In this document: positions 51,981 through 61,631 of the stretch, one piece after another
Numbering within the stretch: the first letter of the stretch is position 1
Layout: every line of letters begins with the position of its first letter
NCBI RefSeq assembly: GCF_964186585.1
Contig: NZ_OZ075067.1
Coordinates: 1,054,001 to 1,118,000, forward strand
DNA: 64,000 nt
Direction: 5' to 3'
DNA from: Microbacterium sp. MM2322
GTDB lineage: Bacteria > Actinomycetota > Actinomycetes > Actinomycetales > Microbacteriaceae
Position numbers and translations under genes: made by a program
The notes under the pieces: model-generated
Seen by the model: the letters and a program-made list of their open reading frames with translations, nothing else
Told to the model about the DNA's origin: nothing
The model's database searches: none

Positions 51981-54692
51981 TCAGCCGTATGACCTCACGA
52001 GGTTCAGCGCTCGCTCGCTCACCGATGCGTCGCGGTCGGCGAGCGCGTCGATCGTCGCCCGCAGGCGTTCGACGCGGGCGACCCAGTCCGGGCCGCGCTG
52101 CTCGCGCCGGGGCAGCACCTCGAGCGTCTGCACCTCGCGCCACGCGGTGAGCAGCACCGTCTCGTACAGCTGCTGGTCAGCCTCCGCCGCCTCGCCGCGA
52201 TGCCCATCGGCACGTCCGAGGACGGCGACCGCGTCGAGCCGTGACAGGTCGAGACCGAGCGCGAGCGCATTCAGCTTCTCGCGCAGACCGCGCAGCTGCC
52301 TCCGTGCCCTGCGCGAACCGGCGTTGCGGAGGAGCAGCTGGGCGATGGACCACCCGACCATCGCAAGCGCCTGCACACCGGTCCATGTCGCCAGGGCGAC
52401 CGTCCAGAACAGTGCGCTCGCCGGGAGACCGGCAGCCCGAAGGTTGTTGTATTCCATCTCTCTGCCCAGATCCGACATCCGCGACGCGACGAGCCACCCC
52501 ACGGGGATCGTCGAATCCTCACCCGGCCTATTCCACATCGCGGGCTCGGTCGCGTTGAAGTAGTAGGCGCCCAGCCTGCTGTCCACGCCCGAACTCAGCG
52601 TCCCTGTGAGCGGAAGGCCGACACCGTAGGAGCCGTCGTCGGCGATCCAGAGGGGGACGACGGCGTGTCCGGGGCGCACCTCGCCGGTCGCCGTGTCGAT
52701 GGTGTCGGGGGAGACCGCCGCCACCTCGCTCGTGATCCGCGGATAGACCTCGAGCAGCTCGAGGTAGTCGAGCTGAACCAGGTTCTCGCCGCGCTCGTGC
52801 GGCCGGACGGTGACGTAGTCGTCCATCGGGAGCAGCGCCACGACGATGTCGAGCCGCTCGGGGAGCAACGCGGCATCCGAGCGATCCGCGTTCGACGCCA
52901 TCGCGTCGCGCACGAACCCGAGCGACAGCGTCTCGATGTTGGGCGGCTCGCGTTCGGCGAGTGCCGGGTCCGAGTACGGCGGAAGCAGCGCGGGGTCACC
53001 GATGACCTCGAGCGCCGCGAGCGGCTCGTCCCCGACCAGCGTGCGCCCGTACGTGGCGTCGCCCGCTTCCGCCGCGGATGTCGCCGCGAACCCGGCGATC
53101 AGCGCGATGACGAGCGGCAGACCAACGACGGCGAGCGGTGTGAAGTCCGGTGACAACCGATCCACTCGGATGCCGGTGCGGGGCTGTCGATCACCGCCGG
53201 AACCGTCCTTCGCCTCATCGATCGCCTCGGCGATGAGCAGGATCCGCTCGGCAGGATGCGACGGCGGCTCGGTCTTCGGAGCGAGATCGAGCGACGCGCG
53301 CAACTCCTCGAGGGTCTCCGTCCTGCCGCCCGTGGCGACGCGCGTTCGATTCTCCACGCGCTCGGTCAGAGCTTCCGCGTCGATGTGCGAGGTGACTCCT
53401 CGGGGCACCTCTCGCTTCGCGCGGCGTTCGATCCGTGCGAGCGTCGTGGCCAGGCGGTGTTCCGCTCGCCGCCACCGCGTCAGGAGGTCGGCGTGGCGAG
53501 CGACGACATCCGGACCGACCTCTGCGAACGAGGTCTCAGCCTCATGAACGAGCGCGAGGAGTTCGCTCCGCTGCCGGGTCAGCACCTCACCCTCATCGAC
53601 GGTGAGGAGATGACGGCGCTGCAGGACATCGTCGAGTGCGAGTGTGGATGACAGGGCGATCTGTCCGAGGACCGTGCCGCCGCCGGCGTGCCCGACGCGG
53701 AGCGACGACGCGGCGACGAGGGCATCGGCCCGGCGTCGGAGCGCTGCGACGCGAGAGGCGAATCGGGGAAGCTCGAGCGGTTCGGCGGGTGCCCCGCGTT
53801 CGTGCACCGCCGCACCCGGGTCCAGCAGCTCGCGGGCGAGCACCTGTTCCTCGTGGGCGAGTTCGAGGCTCTCCTCGCGGATCGTCGACCAGTCCGCCTG
53901 CAGTTGCTGCTGGATGTCTCCCGCGACGCGACGCGCGCCGCCCTTCGCCGCGCGGTCGAGTTCCGCCCCGGCGATGCTGACGTGAGCGTCGAGGAGGTCG
54001 AGCTCGAGGACCACCCTGGCGAGCTCCAGGCGGGCGAGCGCGAACACCCGCCTCCGGCGGCGCTCCCGAGCGAGGTAGCGCGCCCACAGAGCCATCATCA
54101 GCAGCCCGACGAGAAGAGGCAGCGCCGCGACCGACACCCAGAACACCGGCGAGCGCGTGCCCCAGTCGAAGGCGCTGGACGCGGCGGTCATCGCGGCACC
54201 GACCACGGCGCTCGGTCCTTGTCCCTGCGTGAGGTTGTTGAGGAAGGTTTCGCGGATGCTGGAGCTCGCATCGTAATTCGGCTGCCAGTCATCGCCCGCG
54301 GCGAGCTTCGCCACCGAGGCGCGTGAGGCGTCGGTGAGGGTGAGGTCGACATCCTCCTCGTCCATTCCCACGGAGAGCATGACGTCGGCGCCCTGCGGGA
54401 ACTCGCCGTGCTGGGACTCGTCCCACGTCAGCTCACGTTCGACGATCAGGATCGTGAACGGCTCGTAGCTGAGTGCACGGTCCTCCGCCACCGCGTCGAC
54501 GCTCTCCTGCGTGATTCCGTACGGAAGGCCCTCCTCCACGAGGAAGGTGATCGGCTGATCCGGCTTCGCGAGGATGCGAGCCTGCGCCACCTGGCCGAGG
54601 CCTGCCGACAGCGCAGCGAGGGCGACCGCCAGCACCGGCACGATCCATTTCGTGCGATACACACGAGCGGCACGGGGACCTTTGCCAACCAT
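51981..54692 (-). CDS. Large membrane protein with coiled-coil regions (DUF5129-like)
   Basis: A 903-aa protein of unknown function. One helix at about 14-36 is followed by an external TPM-like domain to about 180. A second helix (about 183-205) leads into about 300 residues of charged helical cytoplasmic sequence. A third helix near 530-550, another external segment to about 770, a fourth helix and a helical C-terminus complete it. It resembles proteins labelled DUF5129 in actinobacteria, though I could not check this. ATG 54692 follows TAGCAT with a 6-nt gap on the minus strand. Divergent from the MFS gene. Confidence 0.7.
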   Translation of the reverse strand: MVGKGPRAARVYRTKWIVPVLAVALAALSAGLGQVAQARILAKPDQPITFLVEEGLPYGITQESVDAVAEDRALSYEPFTILIVERELTWDESQHGEFPQGADVMLSVGMDEEDVDLTLTDASRASVAKLAAGDDWQPNYDASSSIRETFLNNLTQGQGPSAVVGAAMTAASSAFDWGTRSPVFWVSVAALPLLVGLLMMALWARYLARERRRRRVFALARLELARVVLELDLLDAHVSIAGAELDRAAKGGARRVAGDIQQQLQADWSTIREESLELAHEEQVLARELLDPGAAVHERGAPAEPLELPRFASRVAALRRRADALVAASSLRVGHAGGGTVLGQIALSSTLALDDVLQRRHLLTVDEGEVLTRQRSELLALVHEAETSFAEVGPDVVARHADLLTRWRRAEHRLATTLARIERRAKREVPRGVTSHIDAEALTERVENRTRVATGGRTETLEELRASLDLAPKTEPPSHPAERILLIAEAIDEAKDGSGGDRQPRTGIRVDRLSPDFTPLAVVGLPLVIALIAGFAATSAAEAGDATYGRTLVGDEPLAALEVIGDPALLPPYSDPALAEREPPNIETLSLGFVRDAMASNADRSDAALLPERLDIVVALLPMDDYVTVRPHERGENLVQLDYLELLEVYPRITSEVAAVSPDTIDTATGEVRPGHAVVPLWIADDGSYGVGLPLTGTLSSGVDSRLGAYYFNATEPAMWNRPGEDSTIPVGWLVASRMSDLGREMEYNNLRAAGLPASALFWTVALATWTGVQALAMVGWSIAQLLLRNAGSRRARRQLRGLREKLNALALGLDLSRLDAVAVLGRADGHRGEAAEADQQLYETVLLTAWREVQTLEVLPRREQRGPDWVARVERLRATIDALADRDASVSERALNLVRSYG

Positions 54693-54754
54693 GTGTCGAT
54701 GCTATGCGCCGCCCTCACCGCCATCGATGTCCGCACCGCCCCTAGGCTCTCCTG

Positions 54755-56008
54755 GTGAGCATCGGGGAGTGGGTCGCGCCGGCGCGGCTGGGGAGGGACT
54801 TCCGCTGGCTGCTCGCCTCGTCGTGGACGAGCAACGTCGGCGACGGCATCGCGCTCGCCGCCGCGCCTCTGCTGATCGCGTCGATGACCGACTCGCCGCT
54901 GCTGGTCGCCTCCGGCGCCGTCATGCAGTTCCTGCCGTGGCTGCTCTTCGGGCTTCACGCCGGTGCCATCGCCGATCGCGTCGACCGGCGCCTGCTCATC
55001 ATGGGCGCCAACGCCGTGCGGGCCCTTGTCCTCGTGGCACTCTGCACCTTCCTCCTCATGGGTGTCGCGAGCATCTGGATGGTCCTCGCCGTCGCCTTCG
55101 TCTACGGGTGCGCCGAGGTCTTCGTCGACACGACCAGCAGCACGCTCCTGCCGATGATGGTCCGGAAGGCCGATCTAGGGATCGGCAACGCCCGCCTGCA
55201 GGCCGGGTTCCTGGTCGCGAACCAGTTCGGCGGTCCGCCACTCGGCGCCTTCCTCTTCGCGGTCGGCTCCTTCTGGCCCTTCGCCGTGCAGGCGATCTGC
55301 GTCGCGCTCGCCGTGGTGCTCATCTCGCGCATCGCCGTGACCAAGCCGCCGACGGACGGCGAGGAGCGGCCGCGCACCGCCGTGCACACCGACATCCGCG
55401 AAGGCATCCGATGGCTGTGGCGCAACCCGCCCGTTCGCACCCTGGTCATCGTCATCCTGACGTTCAACATCACGTGGGCGGCGCCCTGGGGCGTGCTCGT
55501 CCTCTACGCGACGGAGCACCTCGGGATGGGGCCGGTGGGCTACGGCGCGCTGACGACGGCATCGGCCATCGGCGGATTGGTGGCGACATTCGCGTTCGGA
55601 TGGCTCGAACGCCGCTTCACGTTCGCGACCCTCATGCGCATCTGCCTCAGCGCCGAGGTCGCGATGCACCTCGCTTTCGCCCTCACGACCTCGGGTGTCG
55701 TCGCCTTCGCCATCATGATGGCGTTCGGCGCCTACGCCTTCGTCTGGGGGACGATCTCGACGACGGTGCGCCAGCGCCTCGTCCCGCACGAACTCCAAGG
55801 ACGCATCGCGTCGGTGAACATGGTGGGCGTCTTCGGCGGCCTCGTCATCGGGCAGGCGCTCGGCGGCGTCATCGCCCAGCTGTGGGGTCTGACCGCGCCG
55901 TGGTGGTTCGCCTTCGTGGGCGCTGCCATCACCCTCGTGCTCGTGTGGCGGCCGATCACTCACATCGCGGCGGCGAAGATCGACGGCGGGGAGGATGCCG
56001 CGCACTGA
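54755..56008 (+). CDS. MFS transporter (major facilitator, drug-efflux-like)
   Basis: A 417-aa protein with about twelve transmembrane helices. GAIADRVDRRLLIMGANAVRAL is the MFS loop 2-3 motif A (GxLaDrxGrkxxl), and ELQGRIASVNMVGVFGG in the second half matches the MFS_3/enterobactin-exporter-like group. Substrate unknown. GTG 54755 lies 6 nt after TAGGCT, suggesting a leaderless message. Confidence 0.85.
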   Translation: MSIGEWVAPARLGRDFRWLLASSWTSNVGDGIALAAAPLLIASMTDSPLLVASGAVMQFLPWLLFGLHAGAIADRVDRRLLIMGANAVRALVLVALCTFLLMGVASIWMVLAVAFVYGCAEVFVDTTSSTLLPMMVRKADLGIGNARLQAGFLVANQFGGPPLGAFLFAVGSFWPFAVQAICVALAVVLISRIAVTKPPTDGEERPRTAVHTDIREGIRWLWRNPPVRTLVIVILTFNITWAAPWGVLVLYATEHLGMGPVGYGALTTASAIGGLVATFAFGWLERRFTFATLMRICLSAEVAMHLAFALTTSGVVAFAIMMAFGAYAFVWGTISTTVRQRLVPHELQGRIASVNMVGVFGGLVIGQALGGVIAQLWGLTAPWWFAFVGAAITLVLVWRPITHIAAAKIDGGEDAAH

Positions 56009-56033
56009 CCCGCGGCATCCGCCTCGTCAGTGC

Positions 56034-57056
56034 TCAGAGCTCCGCGACGCGAATCAGGACCTTGCCCACGGTCGCCGCTTCGACGGCGTCGTGCGCCGCC
56101 GCGGTCTCGGCGAGCGGGAACCAGGTCAGCGGGAGGCCGTGTTCCTCCCCGACGGGGAGCACGCCGTCCTGGAGGGCCAGCGTGATGTCGGCGATCGCAG
56201 CATCCAGTGCCGGTTCGCCGACCGTGTAGAGCAGAACTCCCTGCACCCGGATGTTCTTCGCGAACGTGGGCCGGATCGGCATGCTGAACGTGTCGCCGTT
56301 GTCGTCGGCGTAGAACGCGATCACCGCGTGGCCGGCGGCGACCTCCGCATCGACGGCGGCGTTCGTGGCGAGGGACACTTCGACGAACTGGTCCACACCG
56401 TCGGGAGCGACGTCCCGCACCTTCTCGACCAGGTCGCCCTGCGTGTAATCGATGATGTGGTGAGCACCCGCCGCGCGGGCAAGGTCGGCCTTGGCATCGG
56501 AGCTGACGGTCGTGATGACGGTCGCCCCGGCCCAGCGAGCGAGTTGGATGGCGGCGTGGCCGACAGCGCCCGCACCTCCGGCGACGAGCACGGTGCGACC
56601 CGCGAGAGCGCCAGGGGCGAGACGTGCGGGGCCGTCCTCGTGGACGGTCAATGCGCGGTGCGCGGTGACGGCGGGCACGCCGAGGCTGGCTGCGGTCGCG
56701 AAATCGACGCCGTCCGGAAGTCGGATGGCGCGGGATGCCGGGACCACCGTGTACTCCTGCGCGGTGCCCGTGGGGCGCTGGTGCTGGGCGAGGTGCACCC
56801 ACACGCGGTCGCCGACGGAGAGCCCGTCGACACCGTCGCCGAGCGCATCCACGATGCCGGCGCCGTCCTGATTGGGCACGGTCTCGGCGTAGGAGGCACG
56901 CTGCGTCCCGCCGGCGCGGGACTTCCAGTCGGTCGGATTCACGCCGGACACGGCGATGCGCACGCGCACCTCGCCGGCGCCGGGCACCGCGATGTCGCGG
57001 TCGACGAGGGACAGGACGTCGGATGCGCCCGGGGCGCGGTAGATGATCGCCTTCAT
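56034..57056 (-). CDS. NADPH:quinone oxidoreductase-like zinc-free alcohol dehydrogenase
   Basis: A 340-aa medium-chain dehydrogenase. The GroES-like part begins MKAIIYRAPGASDVL, the quinone-reductase Rossmann motif is AGGAGAVGHAAIQLARWAG (about 152-170), and the zinc-ligand cysteines of true alcohol dehydrogenases are missing. It would reduce quinones or enones with NADPH. ATG 57056 is chosen because homology starts there; the longer frame upstream is arginine-rich noise. Confidence 0.87.
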   Translation of the reverse strand: MKAIIYRAPGASDVLSLVDRDIAVPGAGEVRVRIAVSGVNPTDWKSRAGGTQRASYAETVPNQDGAGIVDALGDGVDGLSVGDRVWVHLAQHQRPTGTAQEYTVVPASRAIRLPDGVDFATAASLGVPAVTAHRALTVHEDGPARLAPGALAGRTVLVAGGAGAVGHAAIQLARWAGATVITTVSSDAKADLARAAGAHHIIDYTQGDLVEKVRDVAPDGVDQFVEVSLATNAAVDAEVAAGHAVIAFYADDNGDTFSMPIRPTFAKNIRVQGVLLYTVGEPALDAAIADITLALQDGVLPVGEEHGLPLTWFPLAETAAAHDAVEAATVGKVLIRVAEL

Positions 57057-57175
57057 ACCGAAAGGGAACCTGCTGAGGCGCCGAGGCATTCCGTGACCGG
57101 AGGATTGCCAGGCGCACTGTGAAAGGCTCGAGACAGCGGCATGAGCTTCGTGCCGCACGCAGGAAAGGGGGCCCC

Positions 57176-57589
57176 GTGCCCACCTGGCTCGAACATCTCT
57201 GTCATTCCCTGATCGGCCGGACGCGATCGCACGACGATCTCCCGGATCTCCGCGACCTCCCCACCTCCCGTGTCGAGGTCGAGCGGACCTACTACCTCGT
57301 CGACGATCCCGAACGTCGCACCCGCGACGACCGGCTCTACGTCTTGCGTGTCGGCCGCGGCCGCACACGTCGCGCCGTCGATGTCGCGGTGCACTCGAAC
57401 GGGCGCGTCGTCGGATTCCTTCCGGCGGATTCGGCTGCTGCTCTCGCCGCGCCGCTCGCGCGTCTCGGTGGCGCTGCGGTCGTCAACGGGGCCGGCCCGC
57501 GTCCCGGCACCACTCGACTGCGTGTCGATCTTCCGAGCGCCGCTGCGATGCAGTCGGTCCCTCGGGCGGACGAGTTCGCCGCGGCCTGA
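57176..57589 (+). CDS. Hypothetical protein, HIRAN-like fold possible
   Basis: A 137-aa protein from GTG 57176, which follows the strong Shine-Dalgarno AGGAAAGGGG. The middle (VDVAVHSNGRVVGFLPADSAAALAAPLARLG, in two parts) resembles the HIRAN-type pattern seen in small actinobacterial proteins, with alternating strands and a conserved VGFLP. The N-terminus is rich in charged residues. No signal peptide or membrane segment. Function unknown. Confidence 0.55.
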   Translation: MPTWLEHLCHSLIGRTRSHDDLPDLRDLPTSRVEVERTYYLVDDPERRTRDDRLYVLRVGRGRTRRAVDVAVHSNGRVVGFLPADSAAALAAPLARLGGAAVVNGAGPRPGTTRLRVDLPSAAAMQSVPRADEFAAA

Positions 57590-57596
57590 CGGCGTC

Positions 57597-58811
57597 TCAC
57601 TGCGCGACGAGTTCGCCCGATCCGTCCGCGTTCACCCGGAACGACGAGTCCTTGTACTCGGTGCGGAGCGAGAACCTCATCTCCGGAGCTGCGACCGGTT
57701 CTCCGAAGGTCTCGCTGTCGATGTCGCTGTCTGTGCCGCGCGTGACGAGGACGCTCGCGTCGTCGATGCCGAGCCCCGATTCCGTCGAAGCGTCGCTCAG
57801 CAGAGACCAGACCTTCGGTAGGGCGATGTTCTTCCAGACGAACTGCTCCGCAGCGAGCTCCGGCTGTGAGGGGGCAGCCCCGGTGTGCTCGACGATCCCG
57901 CCTCGGTACATCCACACGTCGGTCTCGGTTCGTCCGGGAGTCACGGGTGCCTCGACCCTGATGAAGTCGGGGCGGATGAGGACGGTGACGATGCGGTCGT
58001 GCCCGATCTCGTCCTCGAGCGCCTTCGCGGCGACGGAGAGTTCGTCGGGGCGGCGCAGGTCGACACCGAAGCGCCCCTCCTGCGCAGCCTGGACGGTCAT
58101 GATGACGGCCCGCGTGTAGGGCGCGACGACGGCGCCTGCGGCGACGAGCGCGACGACGAGGAAGAGGATGCCGCGCAACATCCGCCCGCGAGGCCCGATT
58201 CCCAAGAGCGGTCCCCGTCGCGCTCCGTTCACCACCCGCATCGCTTTCGGCCAGACCAGCGTCGGGACCGATCCCCGCGGAGGGACGACGAGGTCGGCGA
58301 TCTCCGCAGCGGACACCTCGCCGTCGACGAAGCCGAACTCGGGACCTCCGTCGATGAGTACCGCGACGCGTCGGATCGCGCCGGCCTGGAGGGACGACAG
58401 CTCGACGAGCGGCACGACCGTGCGCACCGTTGTCGCATAGCCGGCGCCGCGCCGCGGCTGCACCGTGACGTCTATTTCGCAGAGAGGCTGATCGTTGATC
58501 TGCGTTCCGGTCTGGCGGACGGCCTCGATGCGCGCCACCCCCAACCGGTCCTCGGCCCGCGCCCGGATCAGGTCCTCTTGCGAAACGGCCGTCGAGGCGA
58601 GCCCCGACGCCCCCAGGCGCATGAAGACAAGGCTGAGGATGCCGACGGGAAGCGCGATCGCAAGGACCCAGATGCCGGCTCCGGGAGGACCGACGAGAAC
58701 GGCGATGGCGCCCCCGATGAGAGCGCCCACAGCTGCGGACAAGACGAGGCGAAGCACGATTCGTGAGCCTATCGAGCGGTGAAGAACCTTCCGAATCGTC
58801 GTCGCGCACAC
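57597..58811 (-). CDS. Uncharacterised membrane protein
   Basis: A protein of up to 404 aa. Two hydrophobic helices lie near residues 18-62 and one near 215-238. Between them is a domain with GVARIEAVRQTGTQINDQP and VTVQPRRGAGYATTVRTVVP, a pattern common in actinobacterial membrane proteins of unknown role. The C-terminal part is a soluble helical/strand domain. The start is uncertain: GTG 58811 gives the full frame, while an in-frame GTG about 18 codons later would begin just before the first helix. Confidence 0.6.
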   Translation of the reverse strand: MCATTIRKVLHRSIGSRIVLRLVLSAAVGALIGGAIAVLVGPPGAGIWVLAIALPVGILSLVFMRLGASGLASTAVSQEDLIRARAEDRLGVARIEAVRQTGTQINDQPLCEIDVTVQPRRGAGYATTVRTVVPLVELSSLQAGAIRRVAVLIDGGPEFGFVDGEVSAAEIADLVVPPRGSVPTLVWPKAMRVVNGARRGPLLGIGPRGRMLRGILFLVVALVAAGAVVAPYTRAVIMTVQAAQEGRFGVDLRRPDELSVAAKALEDEIGHDRIVTVLIRPDFIRVEAPVTPGRTETDVWMYRGGIVEHTGAAPSQPELAAEQFVWKNIALPKVWSLLSDASTESGLGIDDASVLVTRGTDSDIDSETFGEPVAAPEMRFSLRTEYKDSSFRVNADGSGELVAQ

Positions 58812-58834
58812 CGCCGCTCTGAGAGGCTTGCCGT

Positions 58835-60514
58835 GTGATCGAGACGCTCCTGGGCCTGGTGGTCGCCCTCCTCGTCGTCGCCCTGACCACCGTCGTTGGA
58901 CGGTGGGCGGGTATCGCTGCGCCGATCCTCATGGTCGCCGTCGGCGTCGGCGGCAGCTTCCTGCCGATGTTCGACGACTTCGTCCTCGACCCGGAGTGGA
59001 TCCTTCTCGGCATCCTGCCGCCCCTTCTCTACTCGGCAGCCGTCTCGATGCCGGCGATGCACTTCCGACGCGAGTTCGGCGCGATCGCGGGGCTTTCGGT
59101 GTTCCTCGTCATCGGAACCGCGCTCGCTCTCGGGCTGTTCTTCATGATCGTGATCCCCGATCTCGGGTTCGCGTGGGGCGTCGCGCTCGGCGCGATCGTC
59201 AGCCCGACCGACGCGGTCGCGACGTCGATCATCAAACGCACGCCCGTCTCGAAGCGTGTGATCGCGATCCTCGAGGGGGAGAGCCTCCTCAACGACGCCA
59301 CGGCGCTCGTGCTGCTGCGAACGGCGATCGCGGCGGCCGCGGCATCCTTCTCCTTCTGGGGAGCGGTCGGCACGTTCGCTTACGCCGTCGTGGTGGCCGT
59401 GCTCATCGGCGGCTTCCTCGGGTGGCTCAACCTCACGGTGCGACGTCGCGCGACGGACCCGACGGTGAACACCGTGCTGTCGTTCACCGTGCCGTTCCTC
59501 GCTGCGATCCCCGCCGAACTCCTCGGCGCTTCGGGCCTGGTCGCGGCGGTCGTCGCGGGCATCATCACGGGAGTCGGCGGACCGCGGGTGTTCTCTGCCC
59601 GCAACCGACTCTCCGACGCGCAGAACTGGCGCACGGTCGAGCTCGTCCTCGAGGGGCTCGTGTTCCTGTTCATGGGGCTGCAGCTGACGACGATCATCTC
59701 CGACGTGCAGGCTGCGCACGCCGGTGTCGCACCGGCGCTCCTGATCGCGGCGGGCGCGTGGTTGCTCACCGTCGTCGTCCGGGCCGGGTACGTGGCTCCG
59801 CTCCTGGCGCTCCTCTCGCTCAGTGCGCGTCGCGTCCGCAGGCTGCAGCCCCGGCTCGAGACCATCGCGCAGCGGCTCGAGAGCGAGGAGGGCGAGAAGA
59901 AGCTCGTCGCCGCCTTCGCCCGTCGGGGTCGGACGGTCTCCCGCGACACCGTCCGCCGCTTCGGACCCCGGGTCACGCGAGGCCTCGCGGACATCCGCTA
60001 CTTCCAGGAGGCGCCGCTCGGATGGCGCGAGGGCGCCCTCGTGGTGTGGGCGGGGATGCGGGGCGCCATCACGCTCGCCGCCGCGCAGACGCTCCCCGAG
60101 GACACGCCGCAGCGGTCGGTCCTCATCCTCGTGGCGTTCGGCGTCGCCGTCCTCTCCCTCGTCGGCCAGGGCTCGTCGGTCGCGGCGATGGTCACCGTGC
60201 TCACGCCCGCGGGTGCGCAGGAGGAGACCCGCCAGCGGGAGCGCGAGGAACGACGGCACATCCTCGAGCTGCTCCGCGAGAGCGCGGCGATCGTGCCCGC
60301 AGTCGAGACGACCGGCCGACGCGGACCGCTCCCTGATCTTCGAGATCGAAAGCGCTCACCGTCTGGAGGTCATCGCCGAGCAGCGCCGCGCGCTTCTCGA
60401 CGCCCGCGACAGCGGCACCTTCGACGCCGACGTGCTCGCTCACGAGCTGGCTGTCATCGATGCGGCGCAGATCGCGATCGAACTGCGCTCGGACCGAGGC
60501 TGACCTCGATCTAG
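58835..60514 (+). CDS. Cation/proton antiporter (CPA1/NhaP-like) with apparent C-terminal frameshift
   Basis: The reading frame gives 559 aa, with about twelve helices over residues 1-395. IVSPTDAVATSIIKRTPVSKR and EGESLLNDATALVL are CPA1 motifs with the ion-binding aspartates. After about residue 490 (near 60311-60330) the frame turns arginine-rich, while the +1 frame takes over with SLIFEIESAHRLEVIAEQRR and ends at 60503, a sequence like normal NhaP tails. So the gene appears to have a one-base change near its 3' end, or a sequencing error. The membrane part is intact. Confidence 0.8.
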   Translation: MIETLLGLVVALLVVALTTVVGRWAGIAAPILMVAVGVGGSFLPMFDDFVLDPEWILLGILPPLLYSAAVSMPAMHFRREFGAIAGLSVFLVIGTALALGLFFMIVIPDLGFAWGVALGAIVSPTDAVATSIIKRTPVSKRVIAILEGESLLNDATALVLLRTAIAAAAASFSFWGAVGTFAYAVVVAVLIGGFLGWLNLTVRRRATDPTVNTVLSFTVPFLAAIPAELLGASGLVAAVVAGIITGVGGPRVFSARNRLSDAQNWRTVELVLEGLVFLFMGLQLTTIISDVQAAHAGVAPALLIAAGAWLLTVVVRAGYVAPLLALLSLSARRVRRLQPRLETIAQRLESEEGEKKLVAAFARRGRTVSRDTVRRFGPRVTRGLADIRYFQEAPLGWREGALVVWAGMRGAITLAAAQTLPEDTPQRSVLILVAFGVAVLSLVGQGSSVAAMVTVLTPAGAQEETRQREREERRHILELLRESAAIVPAVETTGRRGPLPDLRDRKRSPSGGHRRAAPRASRRPRQRHLRRRRARSRAGCHRCGADRDRTALGPRLTSI

Positions 60515-61551
60515 CGGCCGAGCGCGCCGGCGATGTCCTCGACGTCGCGAAGATCGTTGAACACGTGCAACGCGACACGGGCGTTGCCGGCGCGGCTCGA
60601 CGCCACGATTCCCGCCGCCCGCAGGCGCGCGATGTCAGCGCCGTCCTCGTCCCGCCACGTCACGATGGGGGTGGCCCGCTCGGGCTGGGGCAACCCGAGC
60701 CGCTCGCGGAGCGCCGCGGCCATCCCCGTCACTTCACGGTGCAACGCGTCGGGATCGGCCGCCGCGAACAGGGCGAGTGCGGGCTCGGCTCCGACGAAGG
60801 CCTGCCACGCCGGCGAGACGTCGAAACGCCGAGCGGATGCCGCCAGTGCCGCATCCGTCCCGTAGCACGACGCCCACGGGTCCGAACCCGCATACCAGCC
60901 GGCCTGTCGCGGCGAGATCGTGGCCGCGTAGTCCTCGCTGAGCGTGAGGAACGCGACACCGCGCGGCGCGCACAGCCACTTGTAGGCGTGACAGACGAGC
61001 GCGTCGAACGCGGCGGCGGCCACCGGCATCCATCCGACGGCCTGCGTCGCGTCGCAGAGGGTTCGCACGCCGTGCTCCCGTGCGGCCGCGACGATCGCGT
61101 CGGCATCGGCGACGACTCCCGTGGCGGACTGCACGATCGAGAACGCGACCAGCGCGTCACCCTCGTCGATCGCGTCCGCGAGAGCCGGCAACGGCACGGT
61201 CCGGACGGTGATCCCGCGACCGGCGTGGACGAACGGGAGCACGAGGGAGGAGAACTCGCCTTCGGGGCATACGACGACGGCGTCGTCGGGGAGGGATGCC
61301 GCGATGAGGCTCACCATCGCCGATGTCTGCGCCCCGAGGGCGACCGCGTCCGTCGCGACACCGACGAGCCGTGCGAACGACGTCCGGCACCGCTCGGCGA
61401 CCTCCGCGTAGCGGATCGGGTCCGGGAGGGCGTCGAGGTCGTCGCGCACCGCCGCCCGCGTGGCGAGCGGTGGGATGCCCGCGGTGCACGCTGCGACATA
61501 GCCGCGCACGTCGGGGAACGACGCGCGGACGTCGGCGGGGGAGAGGGGCAT
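60511..61551 (-). CDS. Class V PLP-dependent aminotransferase/cysteine desulfurase-like protein
   Basis: A 346-aa protein. The PLP lysine is in CHAYKWLCAPRG, as in kynureninase and NifS-like enzymes. Other motifs are SIVQSATGVVADADAI and CDATQAVGW with the aspartate that contacts the pyridine nitrogen. The absence of a cysteine-rich loop argues against a true desulfurase. ATG 61551 (MPLSPADVRASFPDV) matches family length. It is divergent from the LysR gene, which probably controls it. Confidence 0.85.
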   Translation of the reverse strand: MPLSPADVRASFPDVRGYVAACTAGIPPLATRAAVRDDLDALPDPIRYAEVAERCRTSFARLVGVATDAVALGAQTSAMVSLIAASLPDDAVVVCPEGEFSSLVLPFVHAGRGITVRTVPLPALADAIDEGDALVAFSIVQSATGVVADADAIVAAAREHGVRTLCDATQAVGWMPVAAAAFDALVCHAYKWLCAPRGVAFLTLSEDYAATISPRQAGWYAGSDPWASCYGTDAALAASARRFDVSPAWQAFVGAEPALALFAAADPDALHREVTGMAAALRERLGLPQPERATPIVTWRDEDGADIARLRAAGIVASSRAGNARVALHVFNDLRDVEDIAGALGR

Positions 61552-61595
61552 GCCTCCATGGTGTCGAGGACCGACGAATTGCACTACGGCAGGTA

Positions 61596-61626
61596 TTGCA
61601 TCGAATGCATGACGTCGCGTTATATG
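61596..61626 (+). promoter_or_regulatory. LysR-gene promoter and dyad in the divergent region
   Basis: A perfect dyad TGCAT-CGA-ATGCA spans 61597-61609, between the aminotransferase and LysR genes. TTGCAT (61596-61601) and TATATG (61621-61626) form a plausible promoter whose start would fall near GTG 61632. This is the usual layout for a LysR regulator binding next to its divergent target. Confidence 0.45.
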
Positions 61627-61631
61627 TGCAG

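Noticed and set aside
57337..59013. 558-residue minus-strand frame, arginine-rich
   Set aside because: It covers three genes in another frame, and the 404-aa frame at 57597-58811 has hydrophobic helices and better codon use.
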